Source: Paramesorhizobium deserti (GTDB lineage: Bacteria; Pseudomonadota; Alphaproteobacteria; Rhizobiales; Rhizobiaceae). From it: a stretch of DNA of 64,000 nucleotides. Shown piece by piece: positions 29,834 through 40,271 of this stretch; position 1 is the first letter of the stretch, and each line of letters begins with the position of its first letter. The position numbers and the translations under genes were made by a program. The DNA lies in assembly GCF_001558695.1 (NCBI RefSeq), contig NZ_LNTU01000001.1, positions 992,001 through 1,056,000 on the forward strand, read 5' to 3'. Below the pieces are notes generated by a model. It saw only the letters and a list, made by a program, of their open reading frames with translations, did no database searches and had not been told where the DNA came from.

Positions 29834-30034
29834 GGGCGGCACGGGAAGAAGACGCCCTCGGGTGGCGCTTTGCCGGACTTCGCTGAAATCCGACCGATGA
29901 CAGGTCGAAAAATGGTGAGTGTCCTTGCGTTCCGCGCATAGCAGCCCTGCCACAACTGGCCCTGCAACTCCCACCTCAAAAGGGCTATTTATGTTGCAAC
30001 GCACCATAACACATAGGCAACAAGGATTAAAACC

Positions 30035-30199
30035 ATGAGCTACAAGCAAGTGCCCGCCCGGATCGGCCGGTTCCTCACCATTTTCGGCAGCTCCATCGCC
30101 GTTGCCTCGGCGACCCGCGAAGGCCGCCAGCCGAACGCCAGCGATCTGGAAATCCTCGGCATCGACCCGGTGGAGTTCCGCAAGATCCGTCTGCGCTAA
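30035..30199 (+). CDS. 54-residue conserved-looking small protein
   Basis: Short open frame with an AAGGA ribosome-binding site eight bases before the ATG. The product starts M-S-Y-K-Q-V-P-A-R-I, has a short non-polar stretch (F-L-T-I-F-G-S-S-I-A-V-A-S-A, about residues 13-26) and ends in G-I-D-P-V-E-F-R-K-I-R-L-R. Codon use resembles neighbouring genes. I recall similar small proteins in Rhizobiales, but no named family or function can be given. A GCCGGAT/ATCCGGC hairpin follows the stop. Confidence 0.65.
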   Translation: MSYKQVPARIGRFLTIFGSSIAVASATREGRQPNASDLEILGIDPVEFRKIRLR

Positions 30200-30251
30200 A
30201 GCATTTTGCAGCCGGATGGGATCATCCGGCATCGCACAAATACGGTAGATG

Positions 30252-30287
30252 GAGCGGTTCCCTGCCTTGTCGAAATCGGAACCGCTC
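30252..30287. terminator. palindrome at the 3' end of trmB
   Basis: Arms GAGCGGTTCC (30252-30261) and GGAACCGCTC (30278-30287), 10 perfect pairs, end exactly at the trmB stop. A related GAGCGGTTCC arm occurs near 21753. It lies between convergent genes and lacks a T-run on either side. Confidence 0.5.
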
Positions 30288-30988
30288 TAAAGACGGATAA
30301 ACGTCAGATAGGCTGCGCGGCGTCCCTCGCGGATCGCCTTTGCCTCATAACGGGTGCCGGGCCAGCCCTCATAGGGCGTGTGCCAATCGGCGGGTGAAGA
30401 TGCCTGCCACTCGAAAGCCTCGTGCCTGCGGCAATGCAGGAGCGTCCAGTTGATATAGGACTCGATATCCGAGGCGAAGCGAAAGCGACCGCCCGGCTTC
30501 AGGACACGGGCGAAGCGATCAAGGTTCTTATCGCTGACGAAACGACGTTTCCAGTGGCGCTTCTTGGGCCAGGGATCGGGATAGAAGAGATCGATGCCGC
30601 CGAGCGAGGCCGGCGGCAGCCAGTCGAGAACCTGCGTCGCATCCTCATCGTAAACGCGCAAGCTGGAGAGCGGCTCAAGCTTCACCGCAGCGAGCAGCTT
30701 GGCCATGCCGTTGACGAACGGCTCGACCCCTATGAAGCCCATGTTCGGGAAGCGACGCGCCTCATAAAGCAGATGCTCCCCGCCACCGAAGCCGATCTCG
30801 AGCCGCACGCCTTCGATCGGAATGTCGAAGAGCCGGCGCAAATCAGCCGGCGCAGGCGACGTCAGATCGAGCCGCAGTTGCGGCAGAAGATCTTCACGGG
30901 TCGCGCGCTGCGACGGTCGCAAAGGCTTGCCGTGACGGCGACCGAAAAAACCTTCGGTCGCGCGCTTGCGGCGGTGTTCATCCGTCAT
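30287..30988 (-). CDS. trmB: tRNA (guanine-46-N7)-methyltransferase
   Basis: Class I SAM methylase that makes m7G46 in tRNA. The 233-residue product shows SAM motif [10 protein letters not shown], then F-I-G-V-E-P-F, the TrmB signature [13 protein letters not shown] and C-terminal T-R-Y-E-x-K-A. Eight bases after metK, so likely co-transcribed. Confidence 0.96.
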   Translation of the reverse strand: MTDEHRRKRATEGFFGRRHGKPLRPSQRATREDLLPQLRLDLTSPAPADLRRLFDIPIEGVRLEIGFGGGEHLLYEARRFPNMGFIGVEPFVNGMAKLLAAVKLEPLSSLRVYDEDATQVLDWLPPASLGGIDLFYPDPWPKKRHWKRRFVSDKNLDRFARVLKPGGRFRFASDIESYINWTLLHCRRHEAFEWQASSPADWHTPYEGWPGTRYEAKAIREGRRAAYLTFIRL

Positions 30989-30996
30989 GATCTGCT

Positions 30997-32268
30997 TCAG
31001 GCCGCTATCGCGACCGCTGCCCTGAGCGCCTTGACCAGGTCGGTCCTTTCCCAGGAGAAGGAACCGTCGCGGCCCGGCTTGCGGCCGAAATGGCCGTAGG
31101 ACGAGGTTCTGGCATAGATCGGCCTGTTCAGGTCGAGATGCCTGCGGATACCGGTTGGCGAAAGATCCATGACCTCGCGGAGCGCGCCCTCCACCATCGC
31201 TTCCGGCACGCTGCCGGTGCCATGCAGATCGACATAGACCGACAAAGGCTGCGCAACACCGATGGCATAGGAAAGCTGGATGGTGCAGCGGTCGGCAAGA
31301 CCGGCGGCAACCACATTCTTGGCCAGATAGCGCGCGGCATAGGCGGCCGAGCGGTCCACCTTGGTGGTATCCTTGCCGGAGAACGCGCCGCCGCCATGCG
31401 GGGCCGCGCCGCCATAGGTATCCACGATAATCTTGCGCCCGGTCAGGCCCGCATCACCATCCGGCCCGCCGATGACGAACTTGCCGGTCGGGTTGATGTA
31501 CCAATTGCAGTTGTGAGCAATGGGAAGATCGCCCAGCGCCTCACGGATATAGGGCTCGACGACCTCGCGCACCTTCTTCGAATCCCAGGAGGGGTCGAGA
31601 TGCTGGGTGGAAAGCACGATCTGCGTCACCTCGGCGGCCTTGCCGTCGACATAGCGCACGGTCACCTGGCTCTTGGCGTCGGGCCCGAGCTTGCCGACAT
31701 CGCCCTCGCCCTTGTGGCGGGCGGCGGCGAGCAGTTCCAGGATCTTGTGGGAATAATAGATCGGCGCCGGCATCAAATCCGGCGTCTCGCGGCAGGCATA
31801 GCCGAACATGATGCCCTGATCACCCGCGCCCTCTTCACCCTGCCGGTCGGCGGCGTTGTCGACGCCTTGCGCGATATCGGCGGACTGCGAATGCAGGAGT
31901 ACGTCGATCTTGGCCGTCTTCCAGTGGAAACCGTCCTGCTCATAGCCGATGTCGCGAATGGCGCGGCGGGCGGCGGAACGGAAGCGGGAAGGATTGATCA
32001 CCGGATTGCCCTTGGCATCCTTCAATACTTCGCCGTTCTTGTCTTTCTTCAAAAGCGTCTCGGGAACGCGCACCTCACCGGCGATGACGACACGGTTGGT
32101 GGTGGCAAGCGTTTCACAGGCGATACGGACCGACCATGGATCGACGCCGACTTTACGCGCCTCCTTGTAGATCATGTCCACGATTTCATCGGAAATGCGG
32201 TCGCAAACCTTGTCCGGATGACCTTCGGATACCGATTCGCTAGTAAAGAGATAGGAACTGCGTAGCAC
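30997..32268 (-). CDS. metK: S-adenosylmethionine synthetase
   Basis: Makes SAM from methionine and ATP. The 423-residue product has S-E-G-H-P-D-K near the start, [11 protein letters not shown] and the phosphate-binding loop [13 protein letters not shown] with GAGGGG upstream gives the family length and the usual L-R-S-S-Y-L-F-T start; the longer frame is not MetK-like. Located between the XRE regulator and trmB. Confidence 0.97.
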   Translation of the reverse strand: MLRSSYLFTSESVSEGHPDKVCDRISDEIVDMIYKEARKVGVDPWSVRIACETLATTNRVVIAGEVRVPETLLKKDKNGEVLKDAKGNPVINPSRFRSAARRAIRDIGYEQDGFHWKTAKIDVLLHSQSADIAQGVDNAADRQGEEGAGDQGIMFGYACRETPDLMPAPIYYSHKILELLAAARHKGEGDVGKLGPDAKSQVTVRYVDGKAAEVTQIVLSTQHLDPSWDSKKVREVVEPYIREALGDLPIAHNCNWYINPTGKFVIGGPDGDAGLTGRKIIVDTYGGAAPHGGGAFSGKDTTKVDRSAAYAARYLAKNVVAAGLADRCTIQLSYAIGVAQPLSVYVDLHGTGSVPEAMVEGALREVMDLSPTGIRRHLDLNRPIYARTSSYGHFGRKPGRDGSFSWERTDLVKALRAAVAIAA

Positions 32269-32288
32269 GGGAAACCCCTCTTGAAAGT

Positions 32289-32340
32289 TCCTGCGAAAAC
32301 ATTCCGCAGACAGAACGGTGGCCGGAACGGCCATTCTGTG
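32289..32340 (-). promoter_or_regulatory. structured leader upstream of metK
   Basis: Two stem-loops lie between the XRE gene and metK: CTGCG/CGCAG (about 32290-32309) and a stem around TGGCCG-TTC-CGGCCA flanked by CAGAA/TTCTG (32311-32338). A TTGACG -35-like hexamer lies just upstream on the minus strand. No known SAM riboswitch class could be matched by eye. Confidence 0.35.
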
Positions 32341-32428
32341 TTTGCCAATATAGGCAGGAACCGTCAATGGAGATTCGTTTCGGAAAGCTGCCGAAGAGAG
32401 GAATTTTGTCTCTCCCCGAGCCGCAACC

Positions 32429-32842
32429 TCACTCGTTATCGTCGGCTAGCGACTTCACGAGATCGATGATCTTGCGCCTGACCTTGGGGTCGGAGATCTT
32501 GGTGAAGGAACGGGTCAACTGCACGCCTTCGTTGGAGTTGAGGAAATCGACGACATAGGTCGCTTCGCTGTCCTCGCCGAAGCTGCCGGCGCCGGGCGTG
32601 GTGCTGCCCGGTGCGTCCTCGAAAAAGAACGATACGGGGACATTCAGGATCGACGAAATGGCCTGGAGCCGGCTGGCTCCAACACGGTTTGTCCCCTTTT
32701 CGTATTTCTGGATCTGCTGAAAGGTGATCCCGAGGCTTTCGCCCAGTTTTTCCTGACTGAGACCCAACATGTTGCGGCGCAAGCGGATACGGCTTCCGAC
32801 ATGAACATCGATGGGATTTGGTTTCTTCTTGTTCTCAATCAT
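32429..32842 (-). CDS. XRE-family regulator (PraR-like)
   Basis: Helix-turn-helix protein of 137 residues: Cro/CI domain at about 15-70 ([23 protein letters not shown]) with a short C-terminal region. Size, sequence style and place between lnt and metK match the PraR/PhrR group of rhizobia, which control biofilm, attachment and symbiosis genes; the assignment is by recall. I chose the ATG with GAGGAG upstream (M-I-E-N-K-K-K). Inverted repeats in its promoter suggest autoregulation. Confidence 0.88.
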   Translation of the reverse strand: MIENKKKPNPIDVHVGSRIRLRRNMLGLSQEKLGESLGITFQQIQKYEKGTNRVGASRLQAISSILNVPVSFFFEDAPGSTTPGAGSFGEDSEATYVVDFLNSNEGVQLTRSFTKISDPKVRRKIIDLVKSLADDNE

Positions 32843-32907
32843 CAATGGTTGCTCCTCGCCGATGCGAGCTTTCGGCATCATCTGTCCTGCGGCGAACAGG
32901 TCAAAAT

Positions 32908-32955
32908 ACTACTGTCTGGGAGGTAGTCGGACAAATGAATTCTGGAACATTTGTC
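32908..32955 (-). promoter_or_regulatory. paired inverted repeats upstream of the XRE gene
   Basis: ACTAC (32908-32912) pairs with GTAGT (32923-32927), and GACAAATG (32930-32937) pairs with CATTTGTC (32948-32955), a perfect 8-base arm with 10-base spacing. They lie 65-115 bases before the XRE start. Likely operators, perhaps for the XRE product itself. Confidence 0.5.
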
Positions 32956-32988
32956 GCGGCCGCATAACATAGTATCAAATATGCGATG

Positions 32989-34650
32989 TCAATCGAAACG
33001 CCTGCCGGAAAACACTGCAAAACCGCAGGAAATGGCAAGCAAGAGTGTTAAAATCCCCCATGTCTGCATCGGGCCGGGAGGGGTGCCCCAAAACGGGTCA
33101 ACTCCTGACGGTAGGGAAGCATCGATGACGCCTACGGCATTGAGCGAGAGGCCGTCGGTGATTCGTCCATAGGGATCGACGATCGCCGATAAGCCGTTGT
33201 TTGCAGCGCGTATCAGGGGCAATCCCTGCTCAACCGCGCGTAGCTGCGCCTGGCGGAAATGCTGATACGGTCCGGGCGTGTCGCCGTACCAGGCATCGTT
33301 CGTCACATTGAGGATCGCGGCGGCTCTCGGCCCACTATAAGCCAGTTCGGAAGGGAAGATCGCCTCGTAGCAAATGAGCGGCAGGAAGGCCAAGGCGTTA
33401 TTCACCCTGAGCGATCGGCGGCTCGTCGCCCTGGTGAAGCCGCCGGGCATTTCTACCACCTCCTGGAGGCCCAATCCCCGCAACCATTTCTCCAGGGGCA
33501 GATACTCGCCGAAGGGCACGAGATGCACCTTGTCCACCGCATCGGTGATCTCGCCCCGATCGTTGATGGTATAGATGGAATTGTAATAGAGCGGCTCGGC
33601 GTCGCCGGCCCCCTGCTCCTCGCGCACGACGCCGGCCAGCAGTACCTGGCCTTCCGACAAGGCTTCTCCAATGCGCGCCAGCGCCTCGGGCGTTTCGGTC
33701 AATATGTAGGGGATGGAGGTTTCCGGCCAGACGACGATGGCGGGCTTCGGCTCTCCCGGTTGCGGCGGCGTTTCGGTCAGCGCGATGTGCTTGTCGAAGA
33801 TGGCGCGGCGGGAAGCATTGTCCCATTTCGCGGTCTGGGCGATCGACGGCTGGACGATGCGCACGCGCACGCCGTTGCCGGCGGCCTCCTCGGCAACCGT
33901 TGGCGCATTGTGCAGCCGGTAGAAGCCGAACCCGACATGGGCGACAACGAGCGCCAGCGCCAGCGATAGCCCTGCCCGGCGATGCCGCCTGTCGGCGAGA
34001 AGCGCCGGCGAGGCGAAGACGAGGACGGCAAGCGCGTTCATGGCGTAGAGACCGACCACCGCATCGGACTGCATCAGGAGCGGTACGGGCATTGCGGCAT
34101 AGCCGATGGCATTCCAGGGAAAGCCCGTCAGAACGAAAGAGCGCAGCCATTCGGCGATGCCGAAGCCGAAAGCGAGCGCGAAAATGCGGCCCAGCCCGTC
34201 CGACCAGAGAAGACGGGCAATCAGCACGGCCAGCGCATAGAAGAAAGCCAGAAAAGCCGGCAGCCCGAGGATCGCGAGCGGCAGCGCCCAGGCGAAATTC
34301 TGCGCGTCGATGAGAAGCGCGCCGCCGATCCACCAGAGCCCGGCCACGAAATAGCCGAAGCCGAACCACCAGCCGACGATCGCAGCCGGCAGCGCGCGCC
34401 GCAGCCAGCCGCCATCAGCACTATCGACGGCACCGTCGATCAGACAGACGAGGACCGGAAACGAGATCAGACAGACGGCAAAGAAATCATAAGGCGGCAG
34501 AGCCAGCGTCGCCAGCGCTCCGGCAAGAAACGCCGCAAGCGCGCGCCGCCATCCGCTCAGCAATATGATCCTGCTGGAAAGTCGCCCGATCAATGGCCCG
34601 GAGGGTTTCGCCGGATCTTTCCGGAGGATGGGAATATCCGCCCCTGTCAT
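32989..34650 (-). CDS. lnt: apolipoprotein N-acyltransferase
   Basis: Inner-membrane enzyme adding the third acyl chain to lipoproteins. The 553-residue product has about six N-terminal membrane helices and a periplasmic nitrilase domain with the triad Glu310 (W-P-E-T-S), Lys374 ([11 protein letters not shown]) and Cys427 (L-I-C-Y-E). The ATG is preceded by GAGGGGG supplied by a half copy of the repeat described at 34655. Between corC and the XRE gene in the usual rhizobial order. Confidence 0.96.
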   Translation of the reverse strand: MTGADIPILRKDPAKPSGPLIGRLSSRIILLSGWRRALAAFLAGALATLALPPYDFFAVCLISFPVLVCLIDGAVDSADGGWLRRALPAAIVGWWFGFGYFVAGLWWIGGALLIDAQNFAWALPLAILGLPAFLAFFYALAVLIARLLWSDGLGRIFALAFGFGIAEWLRSFVLTGFPWNAIGYAAMPVPLLMQSDAVVGLYAMNALAVLVFASPALLADRRHRRAGLSLALALVVAHVGFGFYRLHNAPTVAEEAAGNGVRVRIVQPSIAQTAKWDNASRRAIFDKHIALTETPPQPGEPKPAIVVWPETSIPYILTETPEALARIGEALSEGQVLLAGVVREEQGAGDAEPLYYNSIYTINDRGEITDAVDKVHLVPFGEYLPLEKWLRGLGLQEVVEMPGGFTRATSRRSLRVNNALAFLPLICYEAIFPSELAYSGPRAAAILNVTNDAWYGDTPGPYQHFRQAQLRAVEQGLPLIRAANNGLSAIVDPYGRITDGLSLNAVGVIDASLPSGVDPFWGTPPGPMQTWGILTLLLAISCGFAVFSGRRFD

Positions 34651-34654
34651 TCAT

Positions 34655-34722
34655 CCCCCTCTGGTCTGCCGGCCATTTCCCCCAAGGGGAGTAAAGAAGG
34701 CGACAGCGGATTCCATCGATCA
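34655..34722. repeat. half copy of the mosaic repeat, upstream of lnt
   Basis: The stretch matches one arm of the elements at 2041 and 60252 (ccccctctg-tctgccgg then tttcccccaagggg) and then diverges. The second arm is missing. On the minus strand its end forms the lnt ribosome-binding site. Confidence 0.7.
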
Positions 34723-34771
34723 ACCCTAACAGCGCTGCCGTCTTCTGCCAATCGTCGGCAGAAACGGGTCG

Positions 34772-35884
34772 CTATCCCTCACCTTTGGCCGCTGCACTTT
34801 CGGCATCCGGCTCCGCCTTGACCGGGCGAAGCGGACGGCGGCGGCGTTCGGCGGTGCGCAGCGGCACGATGCGCACCTTGCGGATGCGGCGGGGATCGGC
34901 CTCCAGCACATGGAATTCGAAGTCCGGCACCGCCTGGACCACCTCGCCGCGGATGGGGATGCGGCCCAGAACCGAAAAGATCAGACCGCCGACCGTATCG
35001 ACATCCTCGCCATGCTCGCCGACGACGAATTTCGGGCCGATCCTCTCGGCAAGCTCCTCGAGATCGGCACGGGCATCGACGATGAAAACGCCGTCCGCTT
35101 CCTCGGCGATCATGACTTCCTCGTCGTCATGCTCGTCCTCGATATCGCCGACCACCATTTCGACGATGTCCTCGAGCGAAACCAGCCCGTCGGTACCGCC
35201 ATATTCATCGATGACGAGTGCCATCTGGATGCGGCTCGCCTGCATCCGCGCCATCAGGCTGCTCGCCTGCATGGAAGGCGGCACAAACAGCACCTTGCGC
35301 ATCACGTTGAGTTCGCTGATGGACTTGTCAAGGTCGACACGGCTCAAATCGAGCTTCGCCGTCTTGAACACGGTCTTCGGCGGGGTGGCGCCATTCTTGC
35401 GCTGAGCGGCGGGACGGCGGCCGTTCTTCTGGCGGGCTAGACGGGTGATATGGCCCAGCACGTCGCGGATGTGGATCATGCCGCGCGGATCATCGAGCGT
35501 TTCGCAATAGACCGGCATGCGCGAATGGCCGGACTTCTCGAACAGTTCCAGCACCTCGCCGAGCGTCGTGGCGATCTCGACCGCCTCGATATCGGAACGC
35601 GGGATCATCACATCCTCGACGCGGATCTCCCGCAGCCGCAGGATGTTGTGCAGCATGGCGCGTTCCTCAGGCGAGAACGCCGCATCAGTGCTTGCCTTGT
35701 CCGAAAGGGCTTCGGCGAGATCCTTGCGAAGGGAATGGCCCTGCCGGGAACGGAGGAAGGGGAAAATACCTGAAAGGAGTGATCGCTTTTCGGCCGCCAG
35801 CGGCCGCTGCGTACTCTGCTCTTCGGCATCGTTTGCCTGCGCGGCTTCGGCAGCAGGCGGAGGTTGGTCTGTAAGGTCAGGCAT
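34772..35884 (-). CDS. CorC/TlyC-like CBS-domain protein
   Basis: 370-residue cytoplasmic CBS-pair protein. Two CBS repeats lie at about 90-250 (V-E-D-V-M-I-P-R-S-D-I and V-L-F-V-P-P-S-M, D-E-Y-G-G-T-D-G-L-V), followed by a CorC_HlyC domain (about 265-345: D-T-V-G-G-L-I-F). It lacks the DUF21 membrane part, so it is of the short CorC type linked to cation efflux; the old name haemolysin is not supported. ATG at 35884 overlaps the ybeY stop region. Confidence 0.9.
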   Translation of the reverse strand: MPDLTDQPPPAAEAAQANDAEEQSTQRPLAAEKRSLLSGIFPFLRSRQGHSLRKDLAEALSDKASTDAAFSPEERAMLHNILRLREIRVEDVMIPRSDIEAVEIATTLGEVLELFEKSGHSRMPVYCETLDDPRGMIHIRDVLGHITRLARQKNGRRPAAQRKNGATPPKTVFKTAKLDLSRVDLDKSISELNVMRKVLFVPPSMQASSLMARMQASRIQMALVIDEYGGTDGLVSLEDIVEMVVGDIEDEHDDEEVMIAEEADGVFIVDARADLEELAERIGPKFVVGEHGEDVDTVGGLIFSVLGRIPIRGEVVQAVPDFEFHVLEADPRRIRKVRIVPLRTAERRRRPLRPVKAEPDAESAAAKGEG

Positions 35885-35886
35885 GG

Positions 35887-36426
35887 TCAATCGGTTTCAT
35901 CGTCCTTCTGGGATACAGCATAAGGATCGGGAATGGCAAGCGCTTGAAGGATCCGGCGCTCCCAGCCTTCCATCTCCTCCGCCTCTTCATCGTCCTCGTG
36001 ATCATAGCCGAGGAGATGCAGAAAGCCGTGCACTACCAGATGCGTGAGATGGTGATCGAACGGCTTCATTTCCAGTGCCGCCTCGCGCTCCACCGTTTCG
36101 CGCGCGATGACGATATCGCCCAGCATCGGTCCCGGCCGCTGGCCGGCCTTCACGGGGAAGGCCGGAAAGGACAACACATTGGTCGGCTTGTCCTTGCCCC
36201 GCCACCCGGCATTGAGCTCGCGGATCGAGGCATCGTCGGTAAAGACGATGCTGAGCTCCGTCTCCGCCTCGCCATGCCCCAGTGCCTGCCAGGCAGCGGC
36301 AACGGCGCGCTCGGCAAGCTGGCGCAGCGCCGCTTCGTCCGGCCAGCCTTCCGTCTCAATCAGAATATCGATATCGATCAAATCGTTCTGTCCCGCGAAA
36401 GACGGCACCCGGTCACGTCTTCGCAT
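35887..36426 (-). CDS. ybeY: endoribonuclease YbeY
   Basis: Metal-dependent RNase needed for 16S rRNA 3'-end maturation. The 179-residue product carries the zinc motif [11 protein letters not shown] (H-x3-H-x5-H). The start at 36426 lies 14 bases inside the phoH 3' end; the longer frame to 36609 only runs through phoH and is not YbeY-like. Confidence 0.94.
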   Translation of the reverse strand: MRRRDRVPSFAGQNDLIDIDILIETEGWPDEAALRQLAERAVAAAWQALGHGEAETELSIVFTDDASIRELNAGWRGKDKPTNVLSFPAFPVKAGQRPGPMLGDIVIARETVEREAALEMKPFDHHLTHLVVHGFLHLLGYDHEDDEEAEEMEGWERRILQALAIPDPYAVSQKDDETD

Positions 36427-37441
36427 GTCCTTTCCCATCCCGGTCATAGGCGGTGACGATCGCCGCCACCAGGGGATGACGCACGACATCCGCCTCGCTG
36501 AAGCGCACGGTGACGATCCCCGGTACGCCGTCGAGGATGCGCAGCGCATCAACAAGGCCGGATTTCTGGCCGGGTGGCAGATCGATCTGGCTCGGATCGC
36601 CGGTAACAATCATCCGGGCATTTTCGCCAAGACGGGTCAGGAACATCTTCATCTGCATGGATGTCGTGTTCTGCGCCTCGTCGAGGATGACCGCGGCGTG
36701 GGCCAGCGTGCGGCCACGCATGAAAGCGAGTGGCGCGATCTCGATGACCCCCGCCGTCAGCGCCCGCTCGACCTTGTCGGCCGGCATCATGTCATAGAGC
36801 GCGTCATAGAGGGGGCGCAGATAGGGATCGACCTTCTCCTTCATGTCGCCGGGCAGGAAGCCGAGCCGCTCGCCCGCCTCCACCGCCGGACGCGACAGGA
36901 TGATACGCTCCACCAGACCGCGCTCCAGAAGCATGGCGGCATGGGCGACGGCCAGATAGGTCTTGCCGGTGCCGGCCGGGCCGACGCCGAACACCAGCTC
37001 CGAACGGTCGAGCGCCCGCATATAGGCGTCCTGCGTCGGCGTGCGGGCGAAAATGGTCTTCTTGCGGGTCGATATCTGGGCGGCGGCCTGCTTGCTCTTG
37101 TTTTCCATCGTCGGCAGCGTCAGCTGATCGTCGGCGGCGATCGCCATGCGGATCGCGCCGTCGACGTCGGAGACGGAGAGCTCGTGCCCCTTCTGCACGA
37201 GGCTATAGAGCTGGTCGAGCGTGCGTCGCGCCTGCTCTGTCGCCCCCGGCTCGCCGCGGATCGAAAGCTGGTTACCCTTCGAGCGCACGTCGACGCCGAG
37301 CTTCTGCTCGATACGGGCGAGATTTTCGTCAAACTGGCCGAAGAGCGCGCTGGCCAGCCGGTTGTTGTCGAATGTCAGTACGATATGCGCCATGTCCGAG
37401 GCCCCGGCGGGGGCTGATTTCAGCTTTTCGGTGGCGTTCAA
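36413..37441 (-). CDS. phoH: PhoH-like ATPase
   Basis: Product of 342 residues with a KH-like N-terminal region (about 20-110) and the PhoH ATPase domain: Walker [10 protein letters not shown], Walker [11 protein letters not shown] and T-G-D-P-S-Q-I-D. In many bacteria phoH and ybeY are co-transcribed, pointing to RNA metabolism. Start is a TTG with GGAGAG upstream; an ATG at residue 17 is an alternative. Confidence 0.93.
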   Translation of the reverse strand: MNATEKLKSAPAGASDMAHIVLTFDNNRLASALFGQFDENLARIEQKLGVDVRSKGNQLSIRGEPGATEQARRTLDQLYSLVQKGHELSVSDVDGAIRMAIAADDQLTLPTMENKSKQAAAQISTRKKTIFARTPTQDAYMRALDRSELVFGVGPAGTGKTYLAVAHAAMLLERGLVERIILSRPAVEAGERLGFLPGDMKEKVDPYLRPLYDALYDMMPADKVERALTAGVIEIAPLAFMRGRTLAHAAVILDEAQNTTSMQMKMFLTRLGENARMIVTGDPSQIDLPPGQKSGLVDALRILDGVPGIVTVRFSEADVVRHPLVAAIVTAYDRDGKGHAKT

Positions 37442-37464
37442 CCGGCTCTCCTCATGAATGGATC

Positions 37465-38904
37465 TCAGGCATTGATAGTCTCTAACGCCACAGAGGCGCT
37501 TTCCGCCGCCACCGCCTCGGCCACAAGGCTGTTGGTTCCGGTGGCGATGATTCGTACATCGATAATGTCGCCGATTTCTCCGGGGTTTTCACCAACAATT
37601 ACGGGTAGCAGCCAAGGCGAGCGGCCAACCATCTGGCCCGGCAGGCGGCCGGGCTTTTCAAGCAGCACATTCATGCTGCGGCCGACCATGCCGCGCTGGA
37701 AGGCGTATTGCTGTTCGGTCAACAACGCCTGAAGCCGCTGCAGCCGGTCATCCTTGACCGCCTCATCGACATGATCGGGCAAATCGGCGCCCGGCGTGCC
37801 GGGACGCGGCGAATATTTGAAGGAATAAGCCTGTGCATAGGTGACCTCCCGCACCAGCCGCATTGTCGCCTCGAAATCTTCCTCCGTCTCGCCCGGAAAA
37901 CCGACGATGAAGTCACCGGAAAGCGCAATATCGGGGCGTGCGGCGCGGATGCGCTCGACGAGCCTTAGATAATCGGCGGCTGTATGCTTGCGGTTCATGG
38001 CCTTGAGGATACGGTCAGAACCCGCCTGCACCGGCAGGTGCAGATAGGGCATCAGCTGGTCCAGATCGCGATGGGCCGATATCAGCGCGTCGTCCATATC
38101 GCGCGGGTGGCTGGTGGTGTAGCGCAGCCGGGCGATGCCGGGAATTTCCGCCAGGCGGAACAGGAGCTCGCCCAGCCCCCATTCACGTCCATCCCCGCCT
38201 TCGCCATGCCAGGCGTTGACGTTCTGGCCGAGCAGGGTCAATTCGCGCACGCCGGCGGCGGCGAGCTTTTCTGCCTCGGCGACGATCTGCGAAACCGGGC
38301 GGGAGATTTCCGAGCCGCGCGTATAGGGCACCACGCAGAAGGTGCAGAATTTGTCGCAACCTTCCTGAACCGTCAGGAAGGCCGAGACGCCACGGCTTCT
38401 CACCTGTTCCCGTTTCGGCGCGGGCAGATGCGCGAACTTGTCCTCGATTGCATATTCGGTCTCGACCACCTTCTCGCCGCGACCGACACGGGTCAACGCC
38501 TCAGGCAGGCGGTGATAGGTCTGCGGCCCGATGACGAGGTCGACCGATGGCGCGCGCCGGATGATCTCCTCACCTTCGGCCTGCGCCACACAGCCGGCGA
38601 CGCCGATCAGCATCTCCCGGCCATCCGCGGCGCGTTCGTCCTTCATCTTGCGCAGGCGGCCCAACGCCGAATAGAGCTTCTCCGACGCCTTCTCGCGGAT
38701 ATGGCAGGTATTGAGCAGCACCAGATCGGCGTCTTCGGGTGTCTCCGTGGAGACATAGCCCTGCTCGGCCAGGCTGTCAGCCATGCGCTGGCTGTCATAG
38801 ACGTTCATCTGGCAGCCATAGGTCTTGACGAAGACCTTGCGGGCATTGGACACCGGCGCCGCATCGGCGGCTTGGTGGATCGGGAGAGTGTTTTTGTCCT
38901 TCAT
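37465..38904 (-). CDS. miaB: tRNA-2-methylthio-N6-dimethylallyladenosine synthase
   Basis: Radical SAM methylthiotransferase for ms2i6A37. The 479-residue product has an N-terminal MTTase domain with conserved cysteines (T-Y-G-C-Q-M-N, N-T-C-H-I-R, A-G-C-V-A-Q), the radical SAM C-x3-C-x2-C ([10 protein letters not shown]) and a C-terminal TRAM domain. Located upstream of phoH. Confidence 0.97.
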   Translation of the reverse strand: MKDKNTLPIHQAADAAPVSNARKVFVKTYGCQMNVYDSQRMADSLAEQGYVSTETPEDADLVLLNTCHIREKASEKLYSALGRLRKMKDERAADGREMLIGVAGCVAQAEGEEIIRRAPSVDLVIGPQTYHRLPEALTRVGRGEKVVETEYAIEDKFAHLPAPKREQVRSRGVSAFLTVQEGCDKFCTFCVVPYTRGSEISRPVSQIVAEAEKLAAAGVRELTLLGQNVNAWHGEGGDGREWGLGELLFRLAEIPGIARLRYTTSHPRDMDDALISAHRDLDQLMPYLHLPVQAGSDRILKAMNRKHTAADYLRLVERIRAARPDIALSGDFIVGFPGETEEDFEATMRLVREVTYAQAYSFKYSPRPGTPGADLPDHVDEAVKDDRLQRLQALLTEQQYAFQRGMVGRSMNVLLEKPGRLPGQMVGRSPWLLPVIVGENPGEIGDIIDVRIIATGTNSLVAEAVAAESASVALETINA

Positions 38905-38959
38905 TGGGGGGCTTTTAGCGCTTTTCGGCGCGATTGAGAATAGGTTGCATGGGGTGCCG

Positions 38960-39766
38960 CTATTCTTCGCTTTCCACCTGCCGTCCCATGAGCGAGGTCT
39001 GGAGCATGGCGCGCACCCGCTTCTCCATGGTGCGGGCGAGCGCCTTGCGATCCGAGTCCGACCGGATCACGACGGGCTCGCCGAAGCGTATGTCAACGTC
39101 GATCGCACCTTCTTTCAGGATACCTTTCAGATGCGGCAGTAATTCGACATCGCCCGGCCAAGAGGCGACAGGGCGAAGATAGCGGCCCATTGGCATACCG
39201 TGAAGCCTGGTATAGGCGATCGCCACCGGCTGAACCGTCACCGTCTCGACGCCGGCTTCACGGATCGCGGCGCTCGCCGCGCCGAACAGCGAGCTCTTGA
39301 ACGGCAGGACGCGATTTCCATCCGATGTGGTCCCTTCCGCGAAAAGCACCATGACATCGCCCGCCGCCAGCCGTGTGGCGATTTCGGACGCCTGCTTGCC
39401 CGTCTTGCCGCGCCGTTCACGCTCGACGAAGACGGATCGTTGCAAGACGGCCAAACTGCCGAAGAACGGCCAGTCGCGCACTTGCGTTTTGGCGATGAAG
39501 GAGACATCCCCCACTGTGGACAGAACGACGATGTCGCTCCACGATATATGGTTCGACGCGAGAAGCAGCGGGCGATCCCGGGTCATTTTGCCATGGACAT
39601 GGACGCGAAAGCCGAGAAGCCGGGCCAGGATGCGGTGAAAAAAGCGCGGTAGACGGTCCTTGAGCGCCGATCCGGTTTTCAGGAAAAGGTACTGGAACGG
39701 CACCACCGCCAGAATTAGCGCCGCAAAGCCGGCGAGGACAATCGCTATGCGCAGACCGGTCATCAT
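38960..39766 (-). CDS. plsC: 1-acyl-sn-glycerol-3-phosphate acyltransferase
   Basis: Phospholipid synthesis enzyme of the PlsC family, 268 residues, with an N-terminal membrane segment (5-30), the catalytic N-H-I-S-W-S-D (H-x4-D) and the substrate motif F-A-E-G-T-T-S-D-G. Paired ATGs at 39766 and 39763 overlap the rimI stop; the longer frame runs into rimI and is rejected. Could also act on ornithine lipids (OlsA group). Confidence 0.88.
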   Translation of the reverse strand: MMTGLRIAIVLAGFAALILAVVPFQYLFLKTGSALKDRLPRFFHRILARLLGFRVHVHGKMTRDRPLLLASNHISWSDIVVLSTVGDVSFIAKTQVRDWPFFGSLAVLQRSVFVERERRGKTGKQASEIATRLAAGDVMVLFAEGTTSDGNRVLPFKSSLFGAASAAIREAGVETVTVQPVAIAYTRLHGMPMGRYLRPVASWPGDVELLPHLKGILKEGAIDVDIRFGEPVVIRSDSDRKALARTMEKRVRAMLQTSLMGRQVESEE

Positions 39767-39770
39767 CGCA

Positions 39771-40271
39771 TCAGGCCGGGCTGCCCAAATCGCGGCGCAG
39801 GATGAGCGCCGCCGACCGGCCCCCTTCGGTCTGGTAATAGGCCGGACGGTCGCCGACCTTGACAAAGCCGAGGCGGCGATAGAGCGCCTGCGCGGCGACA
39901 TTGGCCTGATCGACCTCCAGAAACAGGCTGCGCGCCCGCTCGCCATGGAGATGGCGCAGAACCGCGTCCATCAGCGCATGTCCCACACCCTTTCGCTGCA
40001 CATCAGGCGAAACCGCGATGGTCAATATCTCCGCCTCGTCCAGGACGAGACGCGCCAGCACGAAACCCGCAGCGCTTCCCGGCTGCCCCTCCTCGCGAGC
40101 GACAAAGCCGAAGACGGTATCCTGCCCGATAAGCGCGTGGAAATCCTCCTCGCTCCAGGGATGCCGGAAGGTCTGGGTATGGATGTGGTGGAGATGCGTG
40201 CAGTCGCTTGCCGCAAGCGGCTCGACGGTGAAGTTCCTGCGCCCGAAACTGCCGAAGGAGAGGCTGATCAT
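39771..40271 (-). CDS. rimI: RimI, ribosomal protein S18-alanine acetyltransferase
   Basis: GNAT acetyltransferase of 166 residues with the acetyl-CoA loop V-Q-R-K-G-V-G-H-A-L and the RimI-like strand R-S-L-F-L-E-V-D-Q-A-N-V-A-A-Q-A-L-Y-R-R-L-G-F. Its ATG overlaps the tsaB stop by 4 bases; tsaB-rimI pairing is usual in alphaproteobacteria. Confidence 0.92.
   Translation of the reverse strand: MISLSFGSFGRRNFTVEPLAASDCTHLHHIHTQTFRHPWSEEDFHALIGQDTVFGFVAREEGQPGSAAGFVLARLVLDEAEILTIAVSPDVQRKGVGHALMDAVLRHLHGERARSLFLEVDQANVAAQALYRRLGFVKVGDRPAYYQTEGGRSAALILRRDLGSPA

Larger units (their letters stand above)
29706..30034. other. divergent regulatory region, rimP and small ORF
   Basis: No gene recognised in these 329 bases. 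They hold the rimP promoter (29805-29833, minus strand) and the leader terminator-like hairpin (29747-29780). On the plus side an AAGGA ribosome-binding site precedes the small gene at 30035. No strong plus-strand promoter could be picked by eye. Confidence 0.55.

Noticed and set aside
32269-32428. Known SAM riboswitch upstream of metK
   Set aside because: Stem-loops are present but I could not fit the conserved core of any SAM class by eye, so only a generic leader is reported.
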